Assembly: GCF_012273515.2 (NCBI RefSeq)
Contig: NZ_CP050975.2
Span: 9,796,001-9,860,000 of the forward strand
Length of the DNA stretch: 64,000 bases
Source: Streptomyces sp. RPA4-2
GTDB lineage: Bacteria > Actinomycetota > Actinomycetes > Streptomycetales > Streptomycetaceae
Direction: 5' to 3'
The position numbers and the translations under genes were made by a program. The notes beneath the pieces are model-generated. The model had not been told where the DNA came from, searched no databases, and was given only the letters and a program-made list of their open reading frames with translations. Below are positions 25,332 to 33,200 of this stretch, one piece after another (the stretch's first letter is position 1; every line of letters begins with the position of its first letter).

Positions 25332-26432
25332 ATGAAGCCGATCGCACCTCGTCACCGCACCTCCGCCAGGACCCTCCTCGCCACCGGCCTCGTCACGAGC
25401 CTCGCGCTCGTCTCCGGATGCGCGAAGTCGGAGGACGACTCCGCAGGCAAGGACAAGAGCTCCACCAGCCAGGGCGACTCGGGCCAGGTCGTCGCCTCGC
25501 CGTCCACCGGTTCCGGCCCGACCTGCGCCATAGACGCCTACGGCGCACCGAAGACCGACCTGAAGACGGCCACCGTGGGCTTCTCCCAGTCCGAGAAGGA
25601 GGCCAACCCCTTCCGGATCGCCGAGACGGCGTCGATCAAGGCCGAGGCGAAGCAGCGGGGCGTGAAGCTGCTGACGGCCAACGCCCAGTCGCAGTTCTCC
25701 AAGCAGATCAGCGACGTCCAGGACCTCATCGCCAAGGGCGCCGACCTCCTGGTGATCGCACCGCTCAACTCGGACGGCTGGGAGCCGGTCCTGCGCTCGG
25801 CCTCCGCCAAGCACATCCCGATCATCACCATCGACCGAAAGATCAACGCCGCCGCCTGCAAGGATTACGTGAGCTTCATCGGCTCCGACTTCGTGGAGCA
25901 GGGCAAACGGGCCGCGGACCGGATGATCGAGGCGACCGGCGGCAAGGGTGAGATCGCCATCCTGCTGGGCGCCGCGGGCAACAACGTGACGACCGAGCGC
26001 ACCAAGGGCTTCGAGGAGCGCGTCAAGGAGAAGGCGCCCGGCCTCAAGATCGTCTTCAAGCAGACCGGCGAATTCGCCCGGGAGAAGGGCCAGTCGGTCA
26101 CCGAGAACCTCATCCAGTCCAAGCCCGGCATCACCGGGATCTACGCCGAGAACGACGAGATGGGACTCGGGGCGGTCAACGCCCTCAAGGGGGCCGGCAA
26201 GCAGCCGGGCGCGGTGAAGATCGTGACGATCGACGGCACCCGCAACGCTGTCCAGGGCATCGTCGACGGCTGGATCGACGGCGTCGTCGAGTCCAACCCC
26301 CGCTTCGGACCGCTCGCCTTCCAGACCCTGGACACCTTCACCAAGGGGGAGAAGGTCGCCCAGGACATCGTCATCCAGGACAGCGAGTACACCACGGCCA
26401 ACGCCAAGTCGGACCTGGGCAAGGCCTACTGA
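25332..26432 (+). CDS. Sugar ABC transporter substrate-binding lipoprotein, YtfQ-like
   Basis: The 366-residue protein has a signal peptide ending in the lipobox VSGC (Cys30), then a Ser/Asp/Lys spacer and a periplasmic-binding fold. It closely follows E. coli YtfQ: TVGFSQSEKEANPFRIAET, VIAPLNSDGWEPVLRSA, IYAENDEMGLGAV and IDGTRNAVQGIVDG. YtfQ binds galactofuranose. The gene opens a four-gene operon with 1 bp before the ATPase gene, and its promoter contains a LacI-type operator. Extracellular, membrane-tethered location follows from the lipobox. Confidence 0.93.
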   Translation: MKPIAPRHRTSARTLLATGLVTSLALVSGCAKSEDDSAGKDKSSTSQGDSGQVVASPSTGSGPTCAIDAYGAPKTDLKTATVGFSQSEKEANPFRIAETASIKAEAKQRGVKLLTANAQSQFSKQISDVQDLIAKGADLLVIAPLNSDGWEPVLRSASAKHIPIITIDRKINAAACKDYVSFIGSDFVEQGKRAADRMIEATGGKGEIAILLGAAGNNVTTERTKGFEERVKEKAPGLKIVFKQTGEFAREKGQSVTENLIQSKPGITGIYAENDEMGLGAVNALKGAGKQPGAVKIVTIDGTRNAVQGIVDGWIDGVVESNPRFGPLAFQTLDTFTKGEKVAQDIVIQDSEYTTANAKSDLGKAY

Positions 26433-26433
26433 C

Positions 26434-27975
26434 ATGTTGTCGGTCACCGGTCTGTCGAAGACCTTCCCCGGCGTGAAGGCCCTCTCCCAGGTGGACTTCA
26501 GGGCCCGCGCCGGGGAGGTGCACGCACTCATCGGCGAGAACGGCGCGGGCAAGTCGACCCTCATCAAGGTCCTCACCGGGGTCTACCAGCCCGACGAGGG
26601 AGAAGTGACGTACAACGGCGCCCCGGTCCGCTTCGCCACCCCGCTGCACGCGCAGCACGCGGGAATCTCCACCATCTACCAGGAGGTCAACCTCGTCCCG
26701 CTGATGACCGTGGCCCGCAACCTCTTCCTCGGCCGCGAGCCCCGCAACCGGCTGGGCCTGATCGACTTCCGGCGCATGCACCGGGACGCGGACGAGGCAC
26801 TGCGCGAGCTCGGGCTGCGTGTCGACGTACGCCGTCCCTTGCGTGAACTGGGCGTCGGCGCACAGCAGATGGTGGCCCTCGCCCGCGCCGTCTCCGTCGA
26901 CGCCCGCGTGGTCGTCATGGACGAACCGACCTCCTCACTCGAACCGCGCGAGGTCCGGACCCTGTTCGGGGTGATCCGGATGCTGCGCGAGCGGGGCATC
27001 GCGGTGATCTACGTCAGTCACCGGCTCGACGAGCTGTACGAGATCTGCGACGCGGTCACCGTGCTGCGCGACGGCGAGGTCGTGCACACCGGCCGCATCG
27101 CCGAGCTCGACCGGCTGAGGCTCGTGGCGCTGATGCTGGGACGGGAGATCACGGACGTACGCGAGGACGGCCTCACCAAGTTCGCGGGCAGCCATGAAAC
27201 CGCGACCGAACCCGTCCTGGAGGCAACACAACTGACTGTGCGTCACAAACTGGACGGGGTGTCGGTCTCGGTACGTCCCGGCGAGGTGGTGGGGCTCGGC
27301 GGCCTGCTCGGGTCGGGCCGTACCGAGACCGCCAAGGCCATCGCGGGCGCACTGCCCACCGACTCCGGGCGGGTCGTGGTGGCGGGCGTGCGCGTACGCA
27401 CCGGCTCGACCCCCGCCGCGATCCGCGCGGGCATCAGCCTGCTCCCCGAGGACCGCAAGGCCGAAGGCATCGTGTCGGGCCTCTCGGTCCGCGAGAACAT
27501 CGCGCTCGCCGCGCTGCCGGGCCTCTCACGCTTCGGCCTGGTCGACGAGGCACGCATCGACCGGATCGTCGAGACCTTCATGAAGCGGCTGCGCATCAAG
27601 GCGGCCGGCCCCCACCAGAAGGTGGGCGAACTGTCCGGCGGCAACCAGCAGAAGGTCCTGCTGGCCCGCTGGCTGGCCATGCAGCCCAAGGTCCTGCTCC
27701 TCGACGAGCCGACCCGGGGCATCGACGTCGGAGCCAAGGCGGAGGTGCAGAAACTGATCGACGAACTGGCCGACGACGGACTCGGCGTCCTCCTCATCTC
27801 CTCGGACCCGGAGGAACTGATCGAAGGCAGCGACCGGGTGATCGTCCTCAAGGACGGCGCGGTCGTCGAGGAACTGACCGGCGACGCCGTCACCGAGGAC
27901 CGGCTGATGCGCGCCATAGCCGCCGCACCCGCGGACACGGGTACCGGCACCGGCCCGGGAGGCCACGATGACTGA
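26434..27975 (+). CDS. Sugar ABC transporter ATPase with two nucleotide-binding domains, YtfR-like
   Basis: The 513-residue protein contains two fused ABC domains as in RbsA/AraG/YtfR. The first has Walker A GENGAGKST, Walker B VVVMDEPTSSLEP and a non-standard signature (LGVGAQQMVALARA). The second has a degenerate Walker A (GLLGSGRTET) but a good signature LSGGNQQKV and Walker B VLLLDEPTRGID, the usual asymmetry of this group. It follows the binding-protein gene by 1 bp and overlaps the first permease gene by 8 bp, so the operon is translationally coupled. Confidence 0.94.
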   Translation: MLSVTGLSKTFPGVKALSQVDFRARAGEVHALIGENGAGKSTLIKVLTGVYQPDEGEVTYNGAPVRFATPLHAQHAGISTIYQEVNLVPLMTVARNLFLGREPRNRLGLIDFRRMHRDADEALRELGLRVDVRRPLRELGVGAQQMVALARAVSVDARVVVMDEPTSSLEPREVRTLFGVIRMLRERGIAVIYVSHRLDELYEICDAVTVLRDGEVVHTGRIAELDRLRLVALMLGREITDVREDGLTKFAGSHETATEPVLEATQLTVRHKLDGVSVSVRPGEVVGLGGLLGSGRTETAKAIAGALPTDSGRVVVAGVRVRTGSTPAAIRAGISLLPEDRKAEGIVSGLSVRENIALAALPGLSRFGLVDEARIDRIVETFMKRLRIKAAGPHQKVGELSGGNQQKVLLARWLAMQPKVLLLDEPTRGIDVGAKAEVQKLIDELADDGLGVLLISSDPEELIEGSDRVIVLKDGAVVEELTGDAVTEDRLMRAIAAAPADTGTGTGPGGHDD

Positions 27976-28930
27976 CCTGACCCTGGGCCGGGTGACCGCG
28001 GACCGCGACCGACTGCTGCGCCTGCTCCAGGAGTACGGCGTCTACCTCGGCGTCGTGGTCCTCTTCCTGGCCAACACCGTCCTCACCCCCCACTTCCTGT
28101 CCACCGAGAACTTCCGCACCCAGGCCGTCCAGGTCGCCCCCGTCCTGATCGTGGCGCTCGGCATGGCGCTGGCGATCGGCAGTGAGGGCGTGGACCTGGC
28201 GGTCGGCTCGGTCATGGCCCTGTCCACCTCGCTCCTGTCCCTCTACCTCGGCTACGGGCCCTGGATCGCCATCCTGATCGCCCTCGTGGGCGGTGCCGTG
28301 ATCGGTGTCGCGAACGGCTCGCTCATCGCCTTCGTCGGCGTCCAGCCGATCGTCGCGACGCTCGCTCTGATGGTCGCCGGGCGCGGCCTTGCCCTGGTAC
28401 TCCTTCCTCAGCTAAAGGACGTCCACGACCCGGCGATGGCGTCACTCGGCTCGGGCGATGTCCTGGGCGTCCCGTATCTCGTGCTGATCGCCGCCGCCCT
28501 GGCGCTGCTCGTCGCCTTCGTCGTGCGCCGCACCACCTTCGGCCGGCAACTCCTCGCCATCGGGGACAGCCGCGCGGCCGCGCGGCTCGCCGGACTGCCG
28601 GTGCGCCGCGTGCTGATCCTGGTGTACGTCTGCTCCGGCGTCCTCGCCGCGATCGCGGGCGTGCTGGCCACCGCCCGCCTGACCGCGAGCGACCCGACCT
28701 CGCTCGGCAACCTGATGGAACTCTCCGCGATCACCGCGGTCGTGGTCGGCGGCACCCCGTTGAGCGGAGGCCGCGTCCGCATCGGCGGCACGGTCGCGGG
28801 CGCCGTCCTGATCCAGTTGCTCACCACCACGCTGATCAAGCACGATCTGCCGCCGTCGTGGACCCAGATCGCCCAGGCCGTGGTGATCGTCCTCGCCGTC
28901 TACGCGGCACGGGAACGAGGAAAGCGATGA
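27968..28930 (+). CDS. Sugar ABC transporter permease, YtfT-like
   Basis: The 320-residue membrane protein has about eight to ten hydrophobic segments and the family motif GMALAIGSEGVDLAVGSVMALS, followed by the cytoplasmic loop EAA-like region RRTTFGRQLLAIGDSRAAARLAG. It belongs to the RbsC/YtfT class and should pair with the next gene to form a heteromeric channel. The start overlaps the ATPase gene; the stop overlaps the next ATG as ATGA. Confidence 0.92.
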   Translation: MTDLTLGRVTADRDRLLRLLQEYGVYLGVVVLFLANTVLTPHFLSTENFRTQAVQVAPVLIVALGMALAIGSEGVDLAVGSVMALSTSLLSLYLGYGPWIAILIALVGGAVIGVANGSLIAFVGVQPIVATLALMVAGRGLALVLLPQLKDVHDPAMASLGSGDVLGVPYLVLIAAALALLVAFVVRRTTFGRQLLAIGDSRAAARLAGLPVRRVLILVYVCSGVLAAIAGVLATARLTASDPTSLGNLMELSAITAVVVGGTPLSGGRVRIGGTVAGAVLIQLLTTTLIKHDLPPSWTQIAQAVVIVLAVYAARERGKR

Positions 28931-29949
28931 CGACCGACGTGGACACTCCGGTGAGCGCCAAGAGCACGGCCGAGGACGATCCGCCCGGCGCCACCCGCTC
29001 CGAGCGGCTCAGCGCGCTGGCCCAGCAGCACGGCGCCCTGGTCACCCTCGTCGTCGCGATGATCGCGGCGTCGCTCAGCTTCGACACCTTCCTGACCGGC
29101 GACAACCTGGAGAACATGGCGCTCTCCTCGGCGTTCCTCGCGGTGGTCGCGCTCGGTATGACCTTCGTCATCGTCACCGGCGGCATCGACCTGTCGGTGG
29201 GCTCGCTCTTCGCCCTCGGCGGGGTGCTGGCAGCCTGGGGATCGCAGTACGGAACGGCGGTGGCGCTGTTGCTCCCGCTCGCCGTGTGCGGACTGATCGG
29301 GCTGGTCAACGGCCTGCTGATAGCCCGCTCGCGACTGGCTCCGTTCATCGTCACGCTGGCGGCGATGCTGGGGGCCAGGGGCATCCTGCTCTCCGTCACC
29401 GACGAGGGCTCGACGACGTATCTCGTGGACAAGGACTCGTTCTTCGCGAAGCTCGGCCAGGACACGTTGCTCGGTATCGGCATCCCCGTGTGGATCACCG
29501 TCGCACTGTTCGTGCTCGGCGCGGTCGTGCTCCGGCGTACCCGCTTCGGCCAGTACGTCTACGCGGTCGGAGGTAACGAGGACGCGGCGGCGCTGATGGG
29601 CGCCCCCGTGGCCCGTACGAAGATCTCCGTCTACACGCTCTCCGGGCTCTGCGCGGGGCTCGCCGGGGCACTCAACGCGGCCTGGCTGGTGTCGGGCGTG
29701 ACGATCCTCGGCTCCGGCATGGAACTGGAGGCGATCTCCGCGGTGGTGATCGGCGGCACGCTGCTCACCGGAGGGTTCGGCTTCATCAGCGGTTCGCTGG
29801 TGGGTGTTCTGCTGCTGAAGGTCATCCAGAACGTCATCAACCAGATCGGTTCACTGGACTCGGCGTACCAACAGGTCGTCAGCGGCGCCTTCTTGGCCGT
29901 GGTGGTCATCGCGCAGACGTGGCTGGGACGTAGACGACGAGTGTTGTGA
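28927..29949 (+). CDS. Sugar ABC transporter permease, YjfF-like
   Basis: ATG 28927 overlaps the stop of the first permease (ATGA) and gives 340 residues. After a short hydrophilic N-terminus come eight to ten membrane segments with ALGMTFVIVTGGIDLSVGSL and the loop RRTRFGQYVYAVGGNEDAA, characteristic of the second permease in YtfQRT-YjfF systems. It is the last gene of the operon. The 350 bp downstream carry only remnants of an MFS transporter on the other strand. Confidence 0.92.
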   Translation: MTTDVDTPVSAKSTAEDDPPGATRSERLSALAQQHGALVTLVVAMIAASLSFDTFLTGDNLENMALSSAFLAVVALGMTFVIVTGGIDLSVGSLFALGGVLAAWGSQYGTAVALLLPLAVCGLIGLVNGLLIARSRLAPFIVTLAAMLGARGILLSVTDEGSTTYLVDKDSFFAKLGQDTLLGIGIPVWITVALFVLGAVVLRRTRFGQYVYAVGGNEDAAALMGAPVARTKISVYTLSGLCAGLAGALNAAWLVSGVTILGSGMELEAISAVVIGGTLLTGGFGFISGSLVGVLLLKVIQNVINQIGSLDSAYQQVVSGAFLAVVVIAQTWLGRRRRVL

Positions 29950-29959
29950 GGGCCCCGGT

Positions 29960-30302
29960 TCGGGTGCCGGTTCTCGCGGACCGGATGGGAGTGTGAGGTT
30001 CCGTCGTGGTGGCTCGCGCTGGGCCAGCGGCTCGGCGCGTTGTGGGCCAGCGGGGTTCGAGGCGTGGCGACGCCGGTCTTCGACAGGGGACCCGGGAGGT
30101 TGTTCCTGCCGTGACGTCCGGTGCGTGTCCGGCCGACGGCGAGCGCGGCCGCCGCGACGCAGACGACTCCGAGGACGGTGAACACCGTGTGGTAACCGGC
30201 CAGTGTGGGCTGTCCGGTGCGGTGGTCGAGGCGGGTGGAGAGGACCAATGAGGTGACGGCCCCCGAGAGGCTGCCGCCCACGGTGCGCATCAGCCCGTTG
30301 AT
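29960..30302 (-). pseudogene. C-terminal remnant of an MFS transporter
   Basis: The minus-strand frame beginning near 30302 reads INGLMRTVGGSLSGAVTSLV and GYHTVFTVLGVVCVAAAALA, the last two or three helices of a 14-TM drug-efflux MFS protein. No start codon or earlier helices exist; instead the sequence joins directly to the 3' end of a truncated MarR gene. The frame also lacks its own stop and runs open into the permease gene on the other strand. This is half of a deletion scar. Confidence 0.75.
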
Positions 30303-30682
30303 GGGGTGAGCGTCACGAGGACGGCACGACGATTGTCCGGGTCGGGCTCCTTGACGACGTAGCCGGCCTTGACGAGTGCGGTGACAAGCTGAGTGGCGCC
30401 GGCGCTGGTCGTTTCCGTCCTGTCGGCGAGTCGGCGAACCGAGAGCGGGCCCTGTTCCGCGAGGACGCGCAGAGCGCGGGCGTGCGTGAGCGACAGGGCT
30501 CCCTGATGACGCGTGGCGCGTCCGCGAAGTCGCGCGTCGGCGGCGCTGGGGCTGTAGGCGGCCCTGGCGAGTTCCGTCAGCGCCGCGCCGCGCTCGGTGC
30601 CCGGGGCGGGCGGACGCTCTGCGCCGACTGCGGGAGTCGTCGTCGTGAATGCTTTCTCTCCGCTTCGGGGCGGGGTCGACAA
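30290..30682 (-). pseudogene. MarR-family regulator, 3'-truncated
   Basis: From TTG 30682 the frame gives 130 residues with a MarR winged helix: LTHARALRVLAEQGPLSVRR, LADRTETTSAGATQLVTALV and the wing DPDNRRAVLVTLTP. MarR proteins continue for another 30-50 residues of dimerisation helix after VTLT(P/A)xG. Here the frame ends three residues later (STG) where MFS sequence begins in another frame. The protein has lost its C-terminal dimer helix and is unlikely to work. MarR-MFS pairs are common efflux modules; this one appears fused by an internal deletion. Confidence 0.7.
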
Positions 30683-30809
30683 GCTATCGCAAAGTACTTA
30701 CAGCCCGGGATGAGTACATGCGGTCGTGTACGTGGGCCCTGGACGCAACCAGTCCGTTCTGGTGGGGACTTCGTGCGAGGTCCACGGCTCGCTCGCGGAG
30801 ATCGACAGG

Positions 30810-31565
30810 TCACACCATCCGTACGGCGACACCGGCCGCGGCCAGCGCCTCGGTCTCGTCGTCGGGGGCGGACCGGTCCGTCACGACGGCGTGCAGGGCG
30901 GAGGCCGGGGTGACGAAAGCGAGAGCGGTGCGGGAGAGTTTGGCGGCCTCGGTGACGGCGATGACACGACGGGCCGAGGCGATCGCGGCGCGCTTGATCG
31001 CGGCGTCGGCGAGGTCGTAGGCGGTGAGGCCGTCCGCGACGGTCAGGCCGCAGCACCCGATGACCGCGGTGTCGAAACGCAGGGCGGCCAGCGACGCCTC
31101 GGTCAGCGGGCCGGTCAGTGCCAGTTCACCGACACGTGGTTCCCCGCCGGGCAGCAGGAGTTTCAACTGGGGGGCGCCGGTCAGCGCGTTGGCCGCGTGC
31201 AGCGACAGCGGCACGACGGTCAGCCGGCGTTGATGGAGGGCGCGGGCGACTTCCAGACAGGTGGTGCCGCTGTCGACGACGACCGACTCGCCGTCCGCGA
31301 TCAGCGCGGCGACCTCGACGGCGAGCCGCCGCTTGACCTCCAGGCCGTCCTGGGCCCGGAGGGCGAACGGCGGCTCCTCGCCGCGCAGGAGCAGGCTTCG
31401 GGCCCCGCCGCGGTATCGCTCCAGGACCCCCTGATCGGCCAGGACCTCCAGGTCGCGGCGGATGGTCATCTCCGAGGCGCCCGTGAGCTCGGCCAGTTCC
31501 GCGACGCTCAGGCGACCGGTCTCCCTCACGGCATCGGCGATCTTCTTCAGCCGCTCTGCGCTCAT
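30810..31565 (-). CDS. DeoR-family transcriptional regulator
   Basis: ATG 31565 has GGAGG 4 bp upstream and gives 251 residues. The N-terminal HTH (RLSVAELAELTGASEMTIRR, DLEVLADQGVLERYRGGA) is the DeoR signature, and the C-terminal half is the DeoR-C sugar-phosphate sensor (VVDSGTTCLEVARAL, GCCGLTVADGLTAYDLADAA). These repressors respond to phosphorylated sugars or related metabolites. The gene is divergent from an MFS transporter across about 65 bp that carry four GAACA/TGTTC half-sites, so control of that transporter and of itself is likely. Confidence 0.9.
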   Translation of the reverse strand: MSAERLKKIADAVRETGRLSVAELAELTGASEMTIRRDLEVLADQGVLERYRGGARSLLLRGEEPPFALRAQDGLEVKRRLAVEVAALIADGESVVVDSGTTCLEVARALHQRRLTVVPLSLHAANALTGAPQLKLLLPGGEPRVGELALTGPLTEASLAALRFDTAVIGCCGLTVADGLTAYDLADAAIKRAAIASARRVIAVTEAAKLSRTALAFVTPASALHAVVTDRSAPDDETEALAAAGVAVRMV

Positions 31566-31610
31566 CATGCCTCCATAAGACCACCTCCGGCGATCGCAAC
31601 GCAACCTTTC

Positions 31611-31649
31611 GAACATCGAGGTTGTTCGTTATGTTCGTTCGCATGAACA
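31611..31649. promoter_or_regulatory. Array of GAACA/TGTTC half-sites (DeoR operator candidate)
   Basis: Half-sites GAACA 31611-31615, TGTTC 31623-31627, TGTTC 31632-31636 and GAACA 31645-31649 form two facing pairs across the start of the MFS gene. Such repeated sites suit a multimeric DeoR repressor. Binding is inferred. Confidence 0.5.
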
Positions 31650-32857
31650 AAACCCTGAAGGCCGGCCGACTGGCCACGTTCGCCTTCTTCGCCATCGTCG
31701 GCTTCGACATGGGGATGTGGATCGTCCACATCCCCGCCATCGAGCAGCGCGTCGGCATCAGCCACGCGGTGCTCGGCTGGCTCCTGCTGCTGCTCGGCGC
31801 CGGCGCCTTCACGGGCATGCAGCTCATCGGCCCGCTCACCGACCGCTTCGGTGCCCGCACGGTCGTCCCTGCGAGCGCCGTGCTGTGCAGCGCGGCCCTG
31901 GTTCTGCCGGGCTTGGCCACCGACGTCTGGACACTGGGCGCGGCACTCGCGGTGTTCGGCTTCTCCAGCGGCTGTCTGGACGTGAGCATCAACACCCACG
32001 CCGTGCAGGTCGAGCGCGGCTACCAGCGACCCGTCATGTCCGCCTTCCACGCCCTCTTCTCCATCGGCGGTGTGGCTGCCTCGCTGGTCGGCGCCCTCAC
32101 CCTGACCCGAGGCTGGAGCCCGGCCACCACCCTGGGTGCCATGGCACTGCTCAGCCTGGGCGCCACCGCCCTCGCCGCGCCCGCCCTGCTTCGCCAGGAC
32201 CATGCCCGTGACCTCGCCGCCGCCGTCGCCGCGCCCCAGGCCGTCAAAGCCCGGCGCAGGACGCCCCCACGCATCTGGATACTCGCCGCGCTCGCCTTCG
32301 CACTCATGCTCTGTGAGGGCGTCGCCAACGACTGGAGCGCGCTGCACCTCAAGGACGTGCTCGACGCGCCCGCCTCGACCGCCGCCCTGGCCTACGGCGC
32401 CTACGCCACCGCCATGACCACCGGCCGACTCCTCGCCGACCGGGTGGCCGCACGCCTGGGCACGGTCGCCGTACTGCGCTACGGATCGGCCCTCGCCGCA
32501 CTCGGCATGACCCTGGCGGCACTCGCGCCCAACGTCCCCATGGCCCTGGCCGGCTGGACCGTCTTCGGCGCCGGTCTGTCCGGCTGCATCCCCCAGCTCT
32601 TCAGCGCCGCCGGCCATACCGACCCTGCCGCAGCCGGAGCCAACGTCTCCCGGGTGTCCGGCCTCGGATACCTCGGCATGCTCGCCGGACCCGCGGTGAT
32701 CGGGCCGCTGACCGAGGTCGTCCCGCTCAATCTCACCTTCTTCCTGCCGGTGGCCTTCTGTGTCACGGCCAGTGTCACCGCCCGCATCCTCAAGACCGCG
32801 CCTGTGACAATTGCGGAGGGCGGGACCAGGGAGGCTGACCGGGCGACCGCACGCTAG
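31631..32857 (+). CDS. MFS transporter
   Basis: About 408 residues with roughly twelve hydrophobic segments, the loop 2-3 motif GPLTDRFGARTVV (MFS motif A) and a cytoplasmic middle loop rich in Ala/Arg (about residues 190-215). It lacks the long C-terminus of sugar symporters. The start is uncertain: ATG 31631 lies 10 bp after GAGG; ATG 31643 is also in frame and TTG 31622 is conceivable. It is divergent from the DeoR regulator, which suggests sugar, polyol or metabolite transport under DeoR control. Specificity cannot be read from the sequence. Confidence 0.88.
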   Translation: MFVRMNKTLKAGRLATFAFFAIVGFDMGMWIVHIPAIEQRVGISHAVLGWLLLLLGAGAFTGMQLIGPLTDRFGARTVVPASAVLCSAALVLPGLATDVWTLGAALAVFGFSSGCLDVSINTHAVQVERGYQRPVMSAFHALFSIGGVAASLVGALTLTRGWSPATTLGAMALLSLGATALAAPALLRQDHARDLAAAVAAPQAVKARRRTPPRIWILAALAFALMLCEGVANDWSALHLKDVLDAPASTAALAYGAYATAMTTGRLLADRVAARLGTVAVLRYGSALAALGMTLAALAPNVPMALAGWTVFGAGLSGCIPQLFSAAGHTDPAAAGANVSRVSGLGYLGMLAGPAVIGPLTEVVPLNLTFFLPVAFCVTASVTARILKTAPVTIAEGGTREADRATAR

Positions 32858-33200
32858 CGGGTTCGGCGGCGATCCTCCTTGCTCCTCCGGGGCGGTTGTA
32901 CGTGCTCCGCCGAGCAGGAGAGAAGGTGAGTAGGCCAACTCCGCCAGCTGGGAAGGCGGGTAGAGGCGGCCGGAGCCGAGCCCGGCCAAGTGCACCCTCG
33001 TGATCGATACTGTTGGTCAGGTCGACCAGGACCGGTGGCCAAGGCCGCCAAGGACGTCTTCGAGTCCGGAGCCTTCGAGCCCAGAGCCAAGGCCATGAAA
33101 GAGGGCCGCAACCCGCGGTGGCGCTTCGGCCATGACCGGCCGGCGGAACCGCGGGCTCTGATCGAGGGCGGTCGCTCCGCTCTTCCGGTTGAATGCTTCT
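32858..33200. other. Intergenic region with a possible short coding remnant
   Basis: About 340 bp between the MFS and SWIM genes. Bases 33035-33180 read in the plus direction as a peptide with good codon bias (VAKAAKDVFESGAFEPRAKA, then RNPRWRFGHDRP) but without a start site or recognised domain. It may be a scrap of a lost gene. No terminator is obvious. Confidence 0.3.

Noticed and set aside
24753..26576. 607-codon minus-strand frame opposite LacI and the binding protein
   Set aside because: Mirror of GC-rich codons of two well-supported genes; no domain.
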